From Mesorhizobium sp. NZP2298 (GTDB taxonomy: Bacteria; Pseudomonadota; Alphaproteobacteria; Rhizobiales; Rhizobiaceae), in contig NZ_CP033365.1 in NCBI RefSeq assembly GCF_013170825.1, positions 5,158,001-5,222,000 of the forward strand: a DNA stretch of 64,000 nt, read 5' to 3'. Within the stretch, counting starts at the first letter, position 1. Each line of letters begins with the position of its first letter. The notes under the pieces are model-generated. The model was given only the letters and a program-made list of their open reading frames with translations, was not told the origin of the DNA and did no database searches. Of this stretch, positions 28,928 through 37,716 are shown in pieces. The position numbers and the translations under genes are program-made.

Positions 28928-31099
28928 GTGTTCGATCACGCACCGCAGGCGCGCCTCATGCCCGTCGTGGATGTCAAGAATGGTTCGGTCGTCCCGGAGC
29001 GGGTGGCCGAAGGCATGGAGCACTCGCGCCGCATGGAAGACGAGCTGCGCGAACAGAACGAACGCTTTTCAGCCGCCGTCGAGAACATGTCGCACGGCCT
29101 GTGCATGTTCGACGCCGACGAACGCATGATCATCTGCAACGGCAACTACCTCAATATCTTTCGCCTCGACGCCAAGCTGATACGTCCTGGCATCCGCTTC
29201 ATCGACATCCTGCGGCACAGCGTCGACATCGGCATCGCCTCGCAAACCGCGGACGAGCTTTATGCCATCCGCAAACCCTATATCGACCAGGCGAAACCCT
29301 CGACCTATGAGGAGACGCTGTCGGATGACCGCATCGTCAGCATCTCGCACCGCCCGCTGGCCTTGGGCGGCTGGGTTTCGATCTACGAGGACATCACCGA
29401 ACAGCGGCGCGCCGAGCAGGAGCTGAAGGAGCAGCACCGCCGCTTCGACGCCGCGCTCGCCAACATGTCGCAAGGCCTGCTGATGTATGACGGCAACGGC
29501 AAGATGATCGTGCGCAACCGGCGCTTTCTGGAACTCTACAACGTCACAGCGGCGGACTTCCCGCTTGGGACAACGCACCGCGACGCGCTGGAACGGTTGC
29601 TGGAACTCGGCATCTATACGAAGATCGATGTCGACAGCGAAGTCGCCAAAACCGAAGCCTGCCTGGCGGCGGCAAAGATGCATTCGGCCTATCGGTATCT
29701 AACCGACGGCAGGACGGTTCTGGTCACGCACCAGCCGATGAGCGGCGGCGGCTGGGTGGTGACCTTCGACGACGTCACCGAACGCCGCCGCACCGAAGAG
29801 CGCATGACCCATCTTGCGCATCACGACACGCTGACCGGACTGCCCAACCGCTCGATGTTTCGCGAGCGGCTCGACCTAGCGCTGGACGATGACGCGGCTA
29901 CGCCGTTGGCGATCTTCTCGCTCGATCTCGACCGCTTCAAGGCGGTCAACGACACCTGGGGACATCCTGCCGGCGACTGGCTCCTGAAAAGCGTGGCCGA
30001 GAGGCTGCAGCGCTGCCTGCACAATGAAACAGACATCGTCGCCCGTTTCGGCGGGGACGAGTTCGTCATCATGCAGTTCAATTCCAGGGGCATCGCCGAG
30101 GCGGAAAAACTGGCGAAGCGCATCGTCGAGGCAATCGCAAGACCGTTTCGCGACAAGAGCCGGGAGATGCATGTCGGTATCAGCCTGGGCATTGCCGTTT
30201 TCCCCAACGATGGCAGGGACGCCGATACGCTGCTGAAAAACGCGGATACGGCGCTCTATCGGGCGAAGAGCGAAGGGAGAAACCTGTATCGCTTCTTCGA
30301 GCCCGAAATGGACGCCGTGGTGCAGGCCCGCCGGGCGATCGAGGTCGACCTCGAGGCTGCGCTGCCGCGCCAGGAATTCGATCTCGACTTCCAACCCATC
30401 ATGAACATCGCCTCCGGCGAGATCATCGGCGCGGAGGCCTTGATGCGCTGGCATTCCCCGGCGCGCGGCACCGTCGCGCCAGACGAATTCATTCCGGTCG
30501 CCGAAGAAACCGGACTGATCGTGCCGCTTGGCGAGTGGGCGCTGAGGACAGCCTGCACGGCGGCGGCAAGCTGGCCTCCCGGCTTGCGCATCGCGGTCAA
30601 TGTCTCGGCCGTGCAGCTTAGAAGCGGCGGCTTTGCCCGCAGCGTCATCTCGGCGCTGGCCTTTTCTGGCGTGCCGGCCGCACAGCTGGAGCTGGAAATC
30701 ACCGAAACCGTGCTGATGGACGAGAGCGAAGCCGTGCTCAAGACGCTGCGACAGTTGCGTGAACTCGGCATCCGTATCGCGCTGGATGATTTCGGCACTG
30801 GCTATTCCTCGCTCGGCTACCTCAGGCGTTTCCCGGTCGACAAGATCAAGATCGATCGCTCGTTCATTGGCGATATGGCCAATCACGACACCGCGGCGAT
30901 CGTCCGCACCGTCATCGGGCTCGGCACCGAGCTTGGCATCGTTGTCACGGCCGAGGGCGTCGAGACCGAGGAGCAGCTCGACATGCTGCGCAAAAATGGC
31001 TGTGTCGAGGCTCAGGGGTACCTGATCGGCGTACCGTCAAAGGCATCGGATATTCAGCGTCTGTTGAAGTCGCGTGAACTGCACAGCCAGATCGGCTGA
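28928..31099 (+). CDS. PAS-PAS-GGDEF-EAL cyclic-di-GMP signalling protein
   Basis: 723 residues, no transmembrane segment. Two PAS-like repeats (about 40-160 and 165-285; each has ..NMS.GL.M[FY]D), then a GGDEF domain (about 290-450, motif RFGGDEFVIMQ intact) and an EAL domain (about 460-715, with GAEALMRWHSP and DDFGTGYSSLGYL). Both a cyclase and a phosphodiesterase could be active. The inhibitory site RxxD before GGDEF reads NETD, so product feedback is probably lost. GTG at 28928 is used; ATG at 28958 is an alternative. Cytoplasmic signal sensing through the PAS domains is likely. Confidence 0.9.
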   Translation: MFDHAPQARLMPVVDVKNGSVVPERVAEGMEHSRRMEDELREQNERFSAAVENMSHGLCMFDADERMIICNGNYLNIFRLDAKLIRPGIRFIDILRHSVDIGIASQTADELYAIRKPYIDQAKPSTYEETLSDDRIVSISHRPLALGGWVSIYEDITEQRRAEQELKEQHRRFDAALANMSQGLLMYDGNGKMIVRNRRFLELYNVTAADFPLGTTHRDALERLLELGIYTKIDVDSEVAKTEACLAAAKMHSAYRYLTDGRTVLVTHQPMSGGGWVVTFDDVTERRRTEERMTHLAHHDTLTGLPNRSMFRERLDLALDDDAATPLAIFSLDLDRFKAVNDTWGHPAGDWLLKSVAERLQRCLHNETDIVARFGGDEFVIMQFNSRGIAEAEKLAKRIVEAIARPFRDKSREMHVGISLGIAVFPNDGRDADTLLKNADTALYRAKSEGRNLYRFFEPEMDAVVQARRAIEVDLEAALPRQEFDLDFQPIMNIASGEIIGAEALMRWHSPARGTVAPDEFIPVAEETGLIVPLGEWALRTACTAAASWPPGLRIAVNVSAVQLRSGGFARSVISALAFSGVPAAQLELEITETVLMDESEAVLKTLRQLRELGIRIALDDFGTGYSSLGYLRRFPVDKIKIDRSFIGDMANHDTAAIVRTVIGLGTELGIVVTAEGVETEEQLDMLRKNGCVEAQGYLIGVPSKASDIQRLLKSRELHSQIG

Positions 31100-31189
31100 C
31101 CTCAGGCCAAGGCGTCTTGTCACACCGTCCCGAACCGAGCTGTTCGAGAGTATGCCGTCGGGCCTCTATTGTTCCGCCGCGCCATCTAT

Positions 31190-31758
31190 TTGGAGATCAG
31201 TTCCCAGCTTGGTCTCGACAGGCGCGCCGCCATAAACGCAAAGCGGCCGCATCGATGTACTCTCGATGCCGGCGGCGGTTCCATGCTGCCGCTCGGCCAG
31301 ATAACCGAACAGCATTTTGACGAAACCTTCGACCGTAACGTCAAGGCGGTGCTGTTCACGGTGCAGAAGGCGCTCGCACTGCTGACCGATGAGGCCTCGG
31401 TGATCCTGACCGGTTCGACAGCCGGCTCGACCGGCGCGGCCGCGTTCAGCGTCTACGGCGCGTCCAAGGCGGCGCTGCGTAACTTTGCCCGCAGCTGGAT
31501 TCTCGACCTGAAGGAGCGGCAGATCCGCGTCAACATCCTCAGTCCTGGCCCGACCCGTACGACAGGCCCCGCCGAGCTTGCCGGACCTGAAGCCCAAAGC
31601 CAGAAGGGCTTGCTAGACTTCCTTGCTGCCCAGGTGCCGATGGCCGGCTTGGCGATCCTGATGAGATCGGCAAGGCGGCGGTGTTCCTGGCCTCGGACGA
31701 TTCCAGCTTTGTCACCGGTGCCGAACTGTTCGTCGATGGCGGCATGGCCCAGGTCTAA
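31190..31758 (+). pseudogene. Decayed short-chain dehydrogenase/reductase gene
   Basis: The central SDR part is clear: [36 protein letters not shown], the catalytic region [12 protein letters not shown] (YxxxK) and [12 protein letters not shown]. The cofactor-binding N-terminus (TGxxxGIG) is absent. Around 31262 about 4 nt are missing between RIDVL and NAGGG. Near 31642 one G is lost from an expected [11 protein letters not shown] stretch, shifting the true end [17 protein letters not shown]...VDGGMAQV into another frame, with stop TAA 31756-31758. At least two frameshifts plus 5' loss make it a pseudogene. Confidence 0.85.
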
Positions 31759-31818
31759 CCGCTCATGCCGAAAGGTCGCGCCCTCGACCGGACGCGACCG
31801 ATTGCCGGCTGCCCGGCA

Positions 31819-32709
31819 TCAGCGCAATGTCTCTATGTATTTTTCATGGAAGCTGACATAGCCCGGCTCGATCACCTTGAGATGCTGCTCGATCAGTGCG
31901 TGAAACTGCGGCAATTGGTGAAACGGCACACCAGGATAGGCATGATGCTCGGCGTGGAACGGCATGTTCCAGGCAAGCTTGCGCACCACCCAATTGGTCA
32001 GCGTGGTTCTGGTGTTCTCCAGCATGTTGGCGACGAACGGACAGCGGCCGTGCTCGGCCAGGAGATAGAGGCGCAGAAACGGCTGACCGAGCAGAGCCGG
32101 AATGATCCAGACATAAAGGAGCGCAGAGAGCTGGAAATGGACTGCGAGCAGAATGAGCACGGCGTAGAAGACAATCATGGCGCGCGCCTCGGCGCTAACC
32201 TTGGGTCGACCTTTCGGCGGCACATAGCTTTCCTGGCTGCCGCCGGCCGCATTGGCGTAGAGCGTCTTGATATGGCCCCACCACAGCGGAATGCCGGAGA
32301 CATACACGAGATACTGCCGCAGCGTTTCCGGCTTGGGAAAGGCCAGTTCCGGGTCGCTCTCGGGATCCTGGGTGAAGCGGTGATGGGCGAAATGGAAATA
32401 GCGGAACCAGTCGGCCGGCAATGCAAGCGCCACGCTGCACACCCGCGCCACTGCATCGTTCAGCCACTGCGTCTCGAAGGCGGTGCGATGAACCGTCTCG
32501 TGCAGCAGCGTGAACAGGAACACGATCAGGATGCCTTGCGGCAGCATCAGCAGCGGCCAGAATGGCACCTTCGCGGCAATCAGCGATCCAATGATCACAA
32601 TCGCACCCCAGTGGGCGCCGAGTTGAACGAGACCCGCGGCGTCGGACTTGGCGGTCAGACGGCTGCGTTCTTCCGGGGTTAGTGACGCGATTATGTCGCG
32701 ATGGTCCAT
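31819..32709 (-). CDS. Membrane fatty acid desaturase
   Basis: 296 residues with three histidine boxes for the di-iron centre: HETVH (70-74), HFAHH (106-110) and HAEHH (about 246-250), separated by hydrophobic spans. Family members insert double bonds in fatty acids or hydroxylate lipids/carotenoids at the inner membrane. It is divergent from a GcvA-type LysR gene 103 bp away, the likely regulator. Confidence 0.85.
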   Translation of the reverse strand: MDHRDIIASLTPEERSRLTAKSDAAGLVQLGAHWGAIVIIGSLIAAKVPFWPLLMLPQGILIVFLFTLLHETVHRTAFETQWLNDAVARVCSVALALPADWFRYFHFAHHRFTQDPESDPELAFPKPETLRQYLVYVSGIPLWWGHIKTLYANAAGGSQESYVPPKGRPKVSAEARAMIVFYAVLILLAVHFQLSALLYVWIIPALLGQPFLRLYLLAEHGRCPFVANMLENTRTTLTNWVVRKLAWNMPFHAEHHAYPGVPFHQLPQFHALIEQHLKVIEPGYVSFHEKYIETLR

Positions 32710-32792
32710 CGGCTGGATCCAGGCTGGCGATTTGACGACGCTTACCCTAGCCGCTGAAAAAGCTTTCCAAAAGCCACGATTCCTGCGATTTG

Positions 32793-32804
32793 GATAAGCT
32801 TATC
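32793..32804. promoter_or_regulatory. Perfect palindrome upstream of the LysR gene, candidate operator
   Basis: GATAAGCTTATC is a perfect 12-bp palindrome 8 bp before the LysR start and within the 103-bp gap to the divergent desaturase gene. It would suit autoregulation and control of the desaturase. Confidence 0.4.
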
Positions 32805-32812
32805 TTATCTAT

Positions 32813-33739
32813 ATGGCGATCATGGTCACATCTCCGTCGCTTAAAGGGCTTCAGGCTTTCGAGGCCGCGGCACGCACGGGCAGCTTTGCCGCGGCGGCGG
32901 AGGAGCTTTCGGTTTCGGCCGCCGCCGTCAGCCAGCTTATCCGCACCGTCGAGGAACAGATGGGCCGCAGGCTGTTTCATCGGGTCAACCGCAAAGTGGC
33001 CCTCACCGAGGCCGGCGTGGAGATGCTGCCACGGCTGACCATGGCCTTCCAGGAAATCGGCAGTGTCTCGCGCGAACTGGGCGGCGACGCATTTCGCCCG
33101 CGCCTGGTGGTCTCGGTGCCGCCGTCCATGGCCATGGGCTGGCTTTCGCAGCGTCTGTCCGGTTTTGTCGCAAGCCATGGCGCCGCCGATATATCGCTGC
33201 GCGGTGACGACGACCCCGTACCGTTCGACCGCGAGTTGATCGACATCAGGCTCTCTTACGGTCCGCACTATCGCGAGCACCCGACCGAGGATATCACCCG
33301 GGACGCTGTCTATCCGGTCTGCGCACCATCGCTTTCCAGCGCAATCAACGCAGGCGACGGTCCGCTCGCAGGGCTGCCGCTGATCCACACCGACTGGGGT
33401 CCGACCGGCGCATCGTTTCCGTCCTGGCGCAACTGGTTCGAGGCGGCCGGTGTCCAACCTGGCCGGGCAGCGCAGCGCGGCCTGTCGGCCAACTCGTCGC
33501 GTGCGGCGCTCGACCTCGCCATTTCGGGGCTGGGCGTGGCGCTGGCACAAGGGGTCTATTGTGCCGAAGCAGTGGAGGACGGCAGGCTGATAAGGCCGGC
33601 AGCCGGGGCAATTGCGCTACGCCAGCCCTATTGCCTGACGATTCCGGAGCGCAGCGCCAGACGCGATGTCGTGGCGGCGTTCCGTGACTGGCTGATCAAG
33701 GAATGCCAGCGCATGGTGGGCTCACCGGCGTTGCGTTGA
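32813..33739 (+). CDS. LysR-family regulator, GcvA-like subgroup
   Basis: 308 residues. Helix-turn-helix: LKGLQAFEAAARTGSFAAAAEELSVSAAAVSQLIRTVEEQMGRRLFHR; effector domain (about 95-300) with SVPPSMAMGWLSQRL, typical of the GcvA/AmpR subgroup. ATG at 32813 or 32825 may be used; no strong ribosome site precedes either. Faces the desaturase gene. Confidence 0.87.
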   Translation: MAIMVTSPSLKGLQAFEAAARTGSFAAAAEELSVSAAAVSQLIRTVEEQMGRRLFHRVNRKVALTEAGVEMLPRLTMAFQEIGSVSRELGGDAFRPRLVVSVPPSMAMGWLSQRLSGFVASHGAADISLRGDDDPVPFDRELIDIRLSYGPHYREHPTEDITRDAVYPVCAPSLSSAINAGDGPLAGLPLIHTDWGPTGASFPSWRNWFEAAGVQPGRAAQRGLSANSSRAALDLAISGLGVALAQGVYCAEAVEDGRLIRPAAGAIALRQPYCLTIPERSARRDVVAAFRDWLIKECQRMVGSPALR

Positions 33740-33754
33740 ACCGATACGCGATGG

Positions 33755-34027
33755 TCACAGGTGTCCGCTCAAGGCCACCACCATGTCCTTGCTGGTGGCC
33801 ACGGGAACGATCTCGAATTCGACCAGATCAGCCCATTCGATGACCCAGCGCTGCAGAAGCGTGACGTCATCGGCCTCGACGAGCAGGAAGCAGCGGCTCA
33901 TATCCGCCGCGATCCAGCTGTGGTGCACGACAAGTTCCTCCGGCTTCAGACGGCCCCGGTCGCGAAAGCGGCGGTAAATGTCCTTGCGATCGCAGCCGGT
34001 GAAATCCTCGATCACGATGAACTGCAT
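33755..34027 (-). CDS. DUF3303-like small protein
   Basis: 90 residues starting MQFIVIEDFTGCDRKDIYRRFRDRGRLKPEELVVHHSWI, ending in a ferredoxin-like strand with EFEIVPVATSKD. Matches small dimeric alpha/beta barrel proteins of unknown function (DUF3303 as I recall). The longer open frame upstream runs through a repeat element and is not coding. Convergent with the LysR gene, 15 bp apart. Confidence 0.7.
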   Translation of the reverse strand: MQFIVIEDFTGCDRKDIYRRFRDRGRLKPEELVVHHSWIAADMSRCFLLVEADDVTLLQRWVIEWADLVEFEIVPVATSKDMVVALSGHL

Positions 34028-34035
34028 GTTTCGCC

Positions 34036-34138
34036 CCTGGAGCATTTCAGGAAAAGTGTGAAGCGGTTTTCCGTCCGGAATTGCTTCAAAACAAAGAGAT
34101 AGAGCAGCTCGCCGTTTCCGTGAAACGGCGAGCTGCTC
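34036..34138. repeat. Rhizobial intergenic mosaic-type repeat element
   Basis: The segment from CTGGAGCATTTCAGGAAAAG through GAAGCGGTTTTCCGTCCGG to the hairpin at 34102-34138 resembles a repeat that I recall as abundant between genes in Mesorhizobium and related genera (RIME-like). It fills the gap between the DUF3303 and ATP-grasp genes. Only one copy is in this window, so the repeat status rests on memory. Confidence 0.5.
34102..34138 (-). terminator. Terminator hairpin after the ATP-grasp gene
   Basis: Two perfect 17-bp arms (34102-34118 and 34122-34138) with a CGT loop lie 8 nt after the stop at 34147. On the minus strand the hairpin is followed by a T-rich run (TATCTCTTTGTTTT). Confidence 0.7.
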
Positions 34139-34146
34139 GGGTCGAA

Positions 34147-35613
34147 CTATTGCCGCCCCGGCCGGTCGAGCCGTTCCAGAAACCACTGCGTCAGCCGGAT
34201 CCAGACCTCGTCCTTTTCGCCGGAATCCTCCCAGCCATGGTCGAGATTGGGATTATCGTTGACCTCGATGACGAAGACGCCGTCCTTGGTCTCCTTGAGG
34301 TCGACGCCGTAGAGGCCGTCACCGATGCAGCGTGCCGCCTTCACCGCCGTCTCGACGACATGGGTGGGCGTCTCCTTCAGCGTGAAGGTCTTGATGCCGC
34401 CCTGGTCGGGCTTGCCACTGGCCTTGTGGTTGACGATCTGCCAGTGCTTCTTGGCCATCAGATAGTGCACGGCAAACAGCGGCTGGCCGCCGAGCACGCC
34501 GACGCGCCAGTCATATTCGGTGGGAATGAATTTCTGCGCGATGAGGAGATCGGAATCCTCCAGCCATTCCGTGGCGAGCGTCTTCAGTTCCTCGAAGTTG
34601 GCGCATTTCTTGACGCCACGCGAGAAGGATGAATCCGGGATCTTCAGCACCAGCGGGAAGCCCAGCGTCTGCGCCGCGAGTTCAAGATCCGAGGTGCCGG
34701 CGATCATCACCGTCGGCGGCACCGGAACCTTGTTGTAGGACATCAGCTCGTTGAGATAGACCTTGTTGGTGCAACGGATCATCGACAGCGGATCGTCGAT
34801 GACGGGCATGCCTTCCTGCTGGGCGCGGCGGGCGAAGCGATAGGTGTGGTTGGAGATCGACGTGGTCTCGCGGATGAACAGCGCATCGTAGTTCGCCAGC
34901 TTGGCGAGATCCTTCCTGGTGATGGGTTCGATCTCGACACCCATCTTTTCGGCGATCTTGGCCCAGTAGCGCAGCGACGAAATTTCCGATGGCGGCAATT
35001 CCTCATGCGGATCGACCAACGTGGCGAAGGTGTAGCGCGCCGGCGTGCGCCCCTTGGTGTCGCGCCATTCGCGGTTGGTGTAGGTCTCCAGGCACTGGAT
35101 GAAGCTCTTTTCCTCGTCCTCGGTCATGCGCGCCAGCGGATGAAAGCCGATCTTGCGGATCGAGGCCCATTCGGCGCTGTCCTTGATGTGCACCTCGAGC
35201 GCCGGCGCCCGGAACCAGTCGAACAGGAGCTTGGCGAAGCGGTCCCAGACCTTTGACGGGCCGATGCCGAAGAAGATGCAGACCTTGGGGGGAAAGGAGC
35301 CGCCGAGATCCTTGCGGCATTTGTTGAGCGCCAGTTCCAGTTCGGGCAGCGCATGTTCGTAGAGTTTGCGCTCCGACAGGTCGATCATCGTCTCGACGGT
35401 CGGGATAACCTTGTGGCCGCGCGAGCTCGCCAGCAGCGAGGCATAGTAGCCGCGGCTCTGGTAGCCGTAATTGTTCGACAGGTTTATGACCTTCGGCCGC
35501 TGGCCCCGAAACAGCGAGGGATGCGCGAGGTAATCGCGGTTGGTGATGATCTTGTGCGGTGTCGCCACCTGGTCGAGATCGCTCTGCCGGCCGGTAAGAA
35601 TGACCCAGGTCAT
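34147..35613 (-). CDS. RimK-like ATP-grasp amino-acid/peptide ligase with N-terminal RLAN-type domain
   Basis: 488 residues. An N-terminal alpha/beta domain (about 1-230: VINLSNNYGYQSRGYYASLLASSRGHKVIPTVETM) of the kind found in front of RimK-like ligases, then an ATP-grasp domain (about 270-480) with LGFPLVLKIPDSSFSRGVKK (ATP binding), LIAQKFIPTEYDWRVGVLGG and the Mg-binding FVIEVNDNPNLD. Such enzymes join an amino acid or peptide to a carboxylate. Its ATG overlaps the stop of the GNAT-C39 gene (ATGA), so the two are made together. Substrate unknown. A strong terminator follows. Confidence 0.85.
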   Translation of the reverse strand: MTWVILTGRQSDLDQVATPHKIITNRDYLAHPSLFRGQRPKVINLSNNYGYQSRGYYASLLASSRGHKVIPTVETMIDLSERKLYEHALPELELALNKCRKDLGGSFPPKVCIFFGIGPSKVWDRFAKLLFDWFRAPALEVHIKDSAEWASIRKIGFHPLARMTEDEEKSFIQCLETYTNREWRDTKGRTPARYTFATLVDPHEELPPSEISSLRYWAKIAEKMGVEIEPITRKDLAKLANYDALFIRETTSISNHTYRFARRAQQEGMPVIDDPLSMIRCTNKVYLNELMSYNKVPVPPTVMIAGTSDLELAAQTLGFPLVLKIPDSSFSRGVKKCANFEELKTLATEWLEDSDLLIAQKFIPTEYDWRVGVLGGQPLFAVHYLMAKKHWQIVNHKASGKPDQGGIKTFTLKETPTHVVETAVKAARCIGDGLYGVDLKETKDGVFVIEVNDNPNLDHGWEDSGEKDEVWIRLTQWFLERLDRPGRQ

Positions 35614-36716
35614 TGTGTGTCGCGCTTCCCCAGAGTGATGGCGGCACGCAGTCCGTCGCGGCCGAACTGCGCCATGTTCATGAAGATGCCGTAGGGCACT
35701 GGAATGTTGGCGGCATCAAGGATGGTTTCCTGCCTTTCGTCCTCGACCCAGGGATCGTGGATCAGAATATGATCGCCGTCATCGCCGATGGCCAGCACCC
35801 AGTGCGGCACCTTCTTGCCGAACATCAGGAAGCCGCTGATCAGCACCAGCACCAGTTTTCCCGCGGCGATCGCGGTGCGGATATCATCGATGGCGAACGA
35901 ACGGTAATTCACCGGGATGCCGTAAAGTTCCGCGCGGCGGCGAAAGTCGACCTGGGCCAGTTCCATCACCCGGCGCTTCTCCTCGCTGCGCACCGACTGC
36001 AGGAACAGCGCACCGTAGAAGGAAACAAATATCTCCGCCGCGAGCCCGCTCTCGTACCCCGACACAGCCAGGCCGAACGGCTCGCAGCCGCCCGGTCCGG
36101 ACATCATGAAGACGGTGGTCGCCTCACGCCAAAGGCGGATTTCCATCACCGGATCGGGCACGAAGTCGCGGTCGAAATTGGCCATCGCCATCATCAGGCA
36201 GCATGGGCCGCAGGTGAACTCGCAGGTCTGCTGATAGAATGGCACCCTGGTGGCGACAGGAAGGTCGCCGCGCAATGTCTTTTCATAACGAAGCGCCGTC
36301 GCGCCGTCCTCGTAGTAGCCGGGCTCGCGGCCAATCTTGCGGTAGCCGGCCTGCTCATAGATGCGGATGGCCCGGTCGTTGTCCTCGCGCACTTCGAGAC
36401 GCAGCATCATACGGTCGTGCTCGAAGGCTGCCTCCTCCGCCGCCGACAGCAGCCGGCGCCCGATGCCGAGCGCGCCGAAAAACGGTCCGACGGCTATGGA
36501 GTACAGCCGTGCCACCCCACTGCCCTTGCGAAACAGCACGATCGCATAGCCGGCGAGGCGGCCATCGACTTCGGCGACCAACGTCTCGGCGGTCTCGCGC
36601 TCGATGAACAGGCGAAAAGAGCGGCGGGAAATGCGATCGCTCGAAAAAACGGCTTTCTCGATGGCGGCGAGATCATCGACGTCAGAGGCGCGGGCCGTGC
36701 GGATCTCGGCAGGCAT
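35610..36716 (-). CDS. GNAT acetyltransferase fused to a C39-like cysteine peptidase
   Basis: 368 residues. Residues 1-148: RimI-like N-acetyltransferase (IRTARASDVDDLAAIEKAVF, LYSIAVGPFFGALGIGRRLL, RLEVREDNDRAIRIYEQAGY). Residues about 155-360: C39-like papain-fold peptidase with oxyanion Gln163, nucleophile Cys169 (TCGPCC), His305 (PHWVLAIG) and Asp321 (HDPW); the triad looks complete. No transmembrane span, unlike C39 peptidases fused to bacteriocin exporters. Start MPAEI was chosen from the GNAT alignment; ATG at 36800, with AAGGAG further upstream, would add 28 residues. Coupled to the ATP-grasp ligase. Confidence 0.85.
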   Translation of the reverse strand: MPAEIRTARASDVDDLAAIEKAVFSSDRISRRSFRLFIERETAETLVAEVDGRLAGYAIVLFRKGSGVARLYSIAVGPFFGALGIGRRLLSAAEEAAFEHDRMMLRLEVREDNDRAIRIYEQAGYRKIGREPGYYEDGATALRYEKTLRGDLPVATRVPFYQQTCEFTCGPCCLMMAMANFDRDFVPDPVMEIRLWREATTVFMMSGPGGCEPFGLAVSGYESGLAAEIFVSFYGALFLQSVRSEEKRRVMELAQVDFRRRAELYGIPVNYRSFAIDDIRTAIAAGKLVLVLISGFLMFGKKVPHWVLAIGDDGDHILIHDPWVEDERQETILDAANIPVPYGIFMNMAQFGRDGLRAAITLGKRDTQ

Positions 36717-36924
36717 GCGACTTGAGAAAACCTCGATTGCGTTGCGGGAACGGCCCCGGTCAAAAGCGTCGCAAACACCGGCCGAAGCGCCGATATTCAT
36801 CAAGCGCTATCGCTCCTTGATTAGGGCCGAATTGTGACAGGTTCCGTGGCGGCAAGGAAGCCCGCGGGCTTTGAACAGGATCGCTGTTTCGACAGGTCAC
36901 CGGCGGCGGATGATTGCGGTCAAC

Positions 36925-37716
36925 TCAGCTTGCCAAGCCTGCCAGAAGCTGGCCGTAGGCACTCTTGGCCACGACCGCCAATTGCTCGCGCGGCAGCGAG
37001 CCGACGACGGCGCAGCCATAGCCCTTGTCCAGCCAGTAGACGGCCTGCGGGCCATCCTGCGCCGAAGCGTAGGTGCCCTTGGCATTCTCCGTCGATTCAG
37101 CGGTGACGAAGAGGGATATGCGCTCGCCCTTGTCGTCCTCATAGAGCAGCATCGCGGCCTTGGCTTCGCCGGCCGGCAGCAACCGGCCGCCGATCAGTTG
37201 AAAGCCATTCGCGCTCAAGTCCGGCGCCACCAGCTTCAGTCCGACCCGGTTGGACAGCCAGGTCTGCAAATGATCCTTGTCGCTGGCCAGCACCTCCACC
37301 GCATGCCGCTTCTCGGCAGCATAAATGACATGGGCGGCGATCGCCTGTTCGGCGAGCCGATCCTCGGCAGGATCCTCCTGTCCGATGCCGTCAATGCCGG
37401 CAAAATAGCCGCCAAATCCGCCCGTGGCCAGAAGCACGGCCGCCGCCGCGGCCAGCCACCAGCGCGAGCGGGGCACCGCAGTCCTAACAGGCGCTTCGCC
37501 GAGCACCATCTTGCGCAAGCGCGCGGGAACAGGCTCGTCCAGCACACCGGCAAAGGCGGAGCGCAATGCCTCCCGGTCGGCTGTGAAGCGGGCGCTTCTG
37601 GCCTTCATCTCGGGATTGGCATCGAGCCAGGCATCGTAAGCGGTGCGTTCGTCAGCCGGCAACTCGCCATCGAGCGCCATATGGATATCACGTTCGGAAA
37701 AATCGCGGCGGATCAT
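36925..37716 (-). CDS. Anti-sigma factor, membrane-anchored
   Basis: 263 residues. The N-terminal cytoplasmic part (SERDIHMALDGELPADERTAYDAWLDANP) matches anti-sigma domains of the RskA/ChrR-like zinc-free type. One transmembrane helix (about 87-107) is followed by a periplasmic domain. Its ATG overlaps the stop of the ECF sigma gene, the usual coupling for such pairs. It should hold the sigma factor inactive until an envelope signal. Confidence 0.82.
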   Translation of the reverse strand: MIRRDFSERDIHMALDGELPADERTAYDAWLDANPEMKARSARFTADREALRSAFAGVLDEPVPARLRKMVLGEAPVRTAVPRSRWWLAAAAAVLLATGGFGGYFAGIDGIGQEDPAEDRLAEQAIAAHVIYAAEKRHAVEVLASDKDHLQTWLSNRVGLKLVAPDLSANGFQLIGGRLLPAGEAKAAMLLYEDDKGERISLFVTAESTENAKGTYASAQDGPQAVYWLDKGYGCAVVGSLPREQLAVVAKSAYGQLLAGLAS

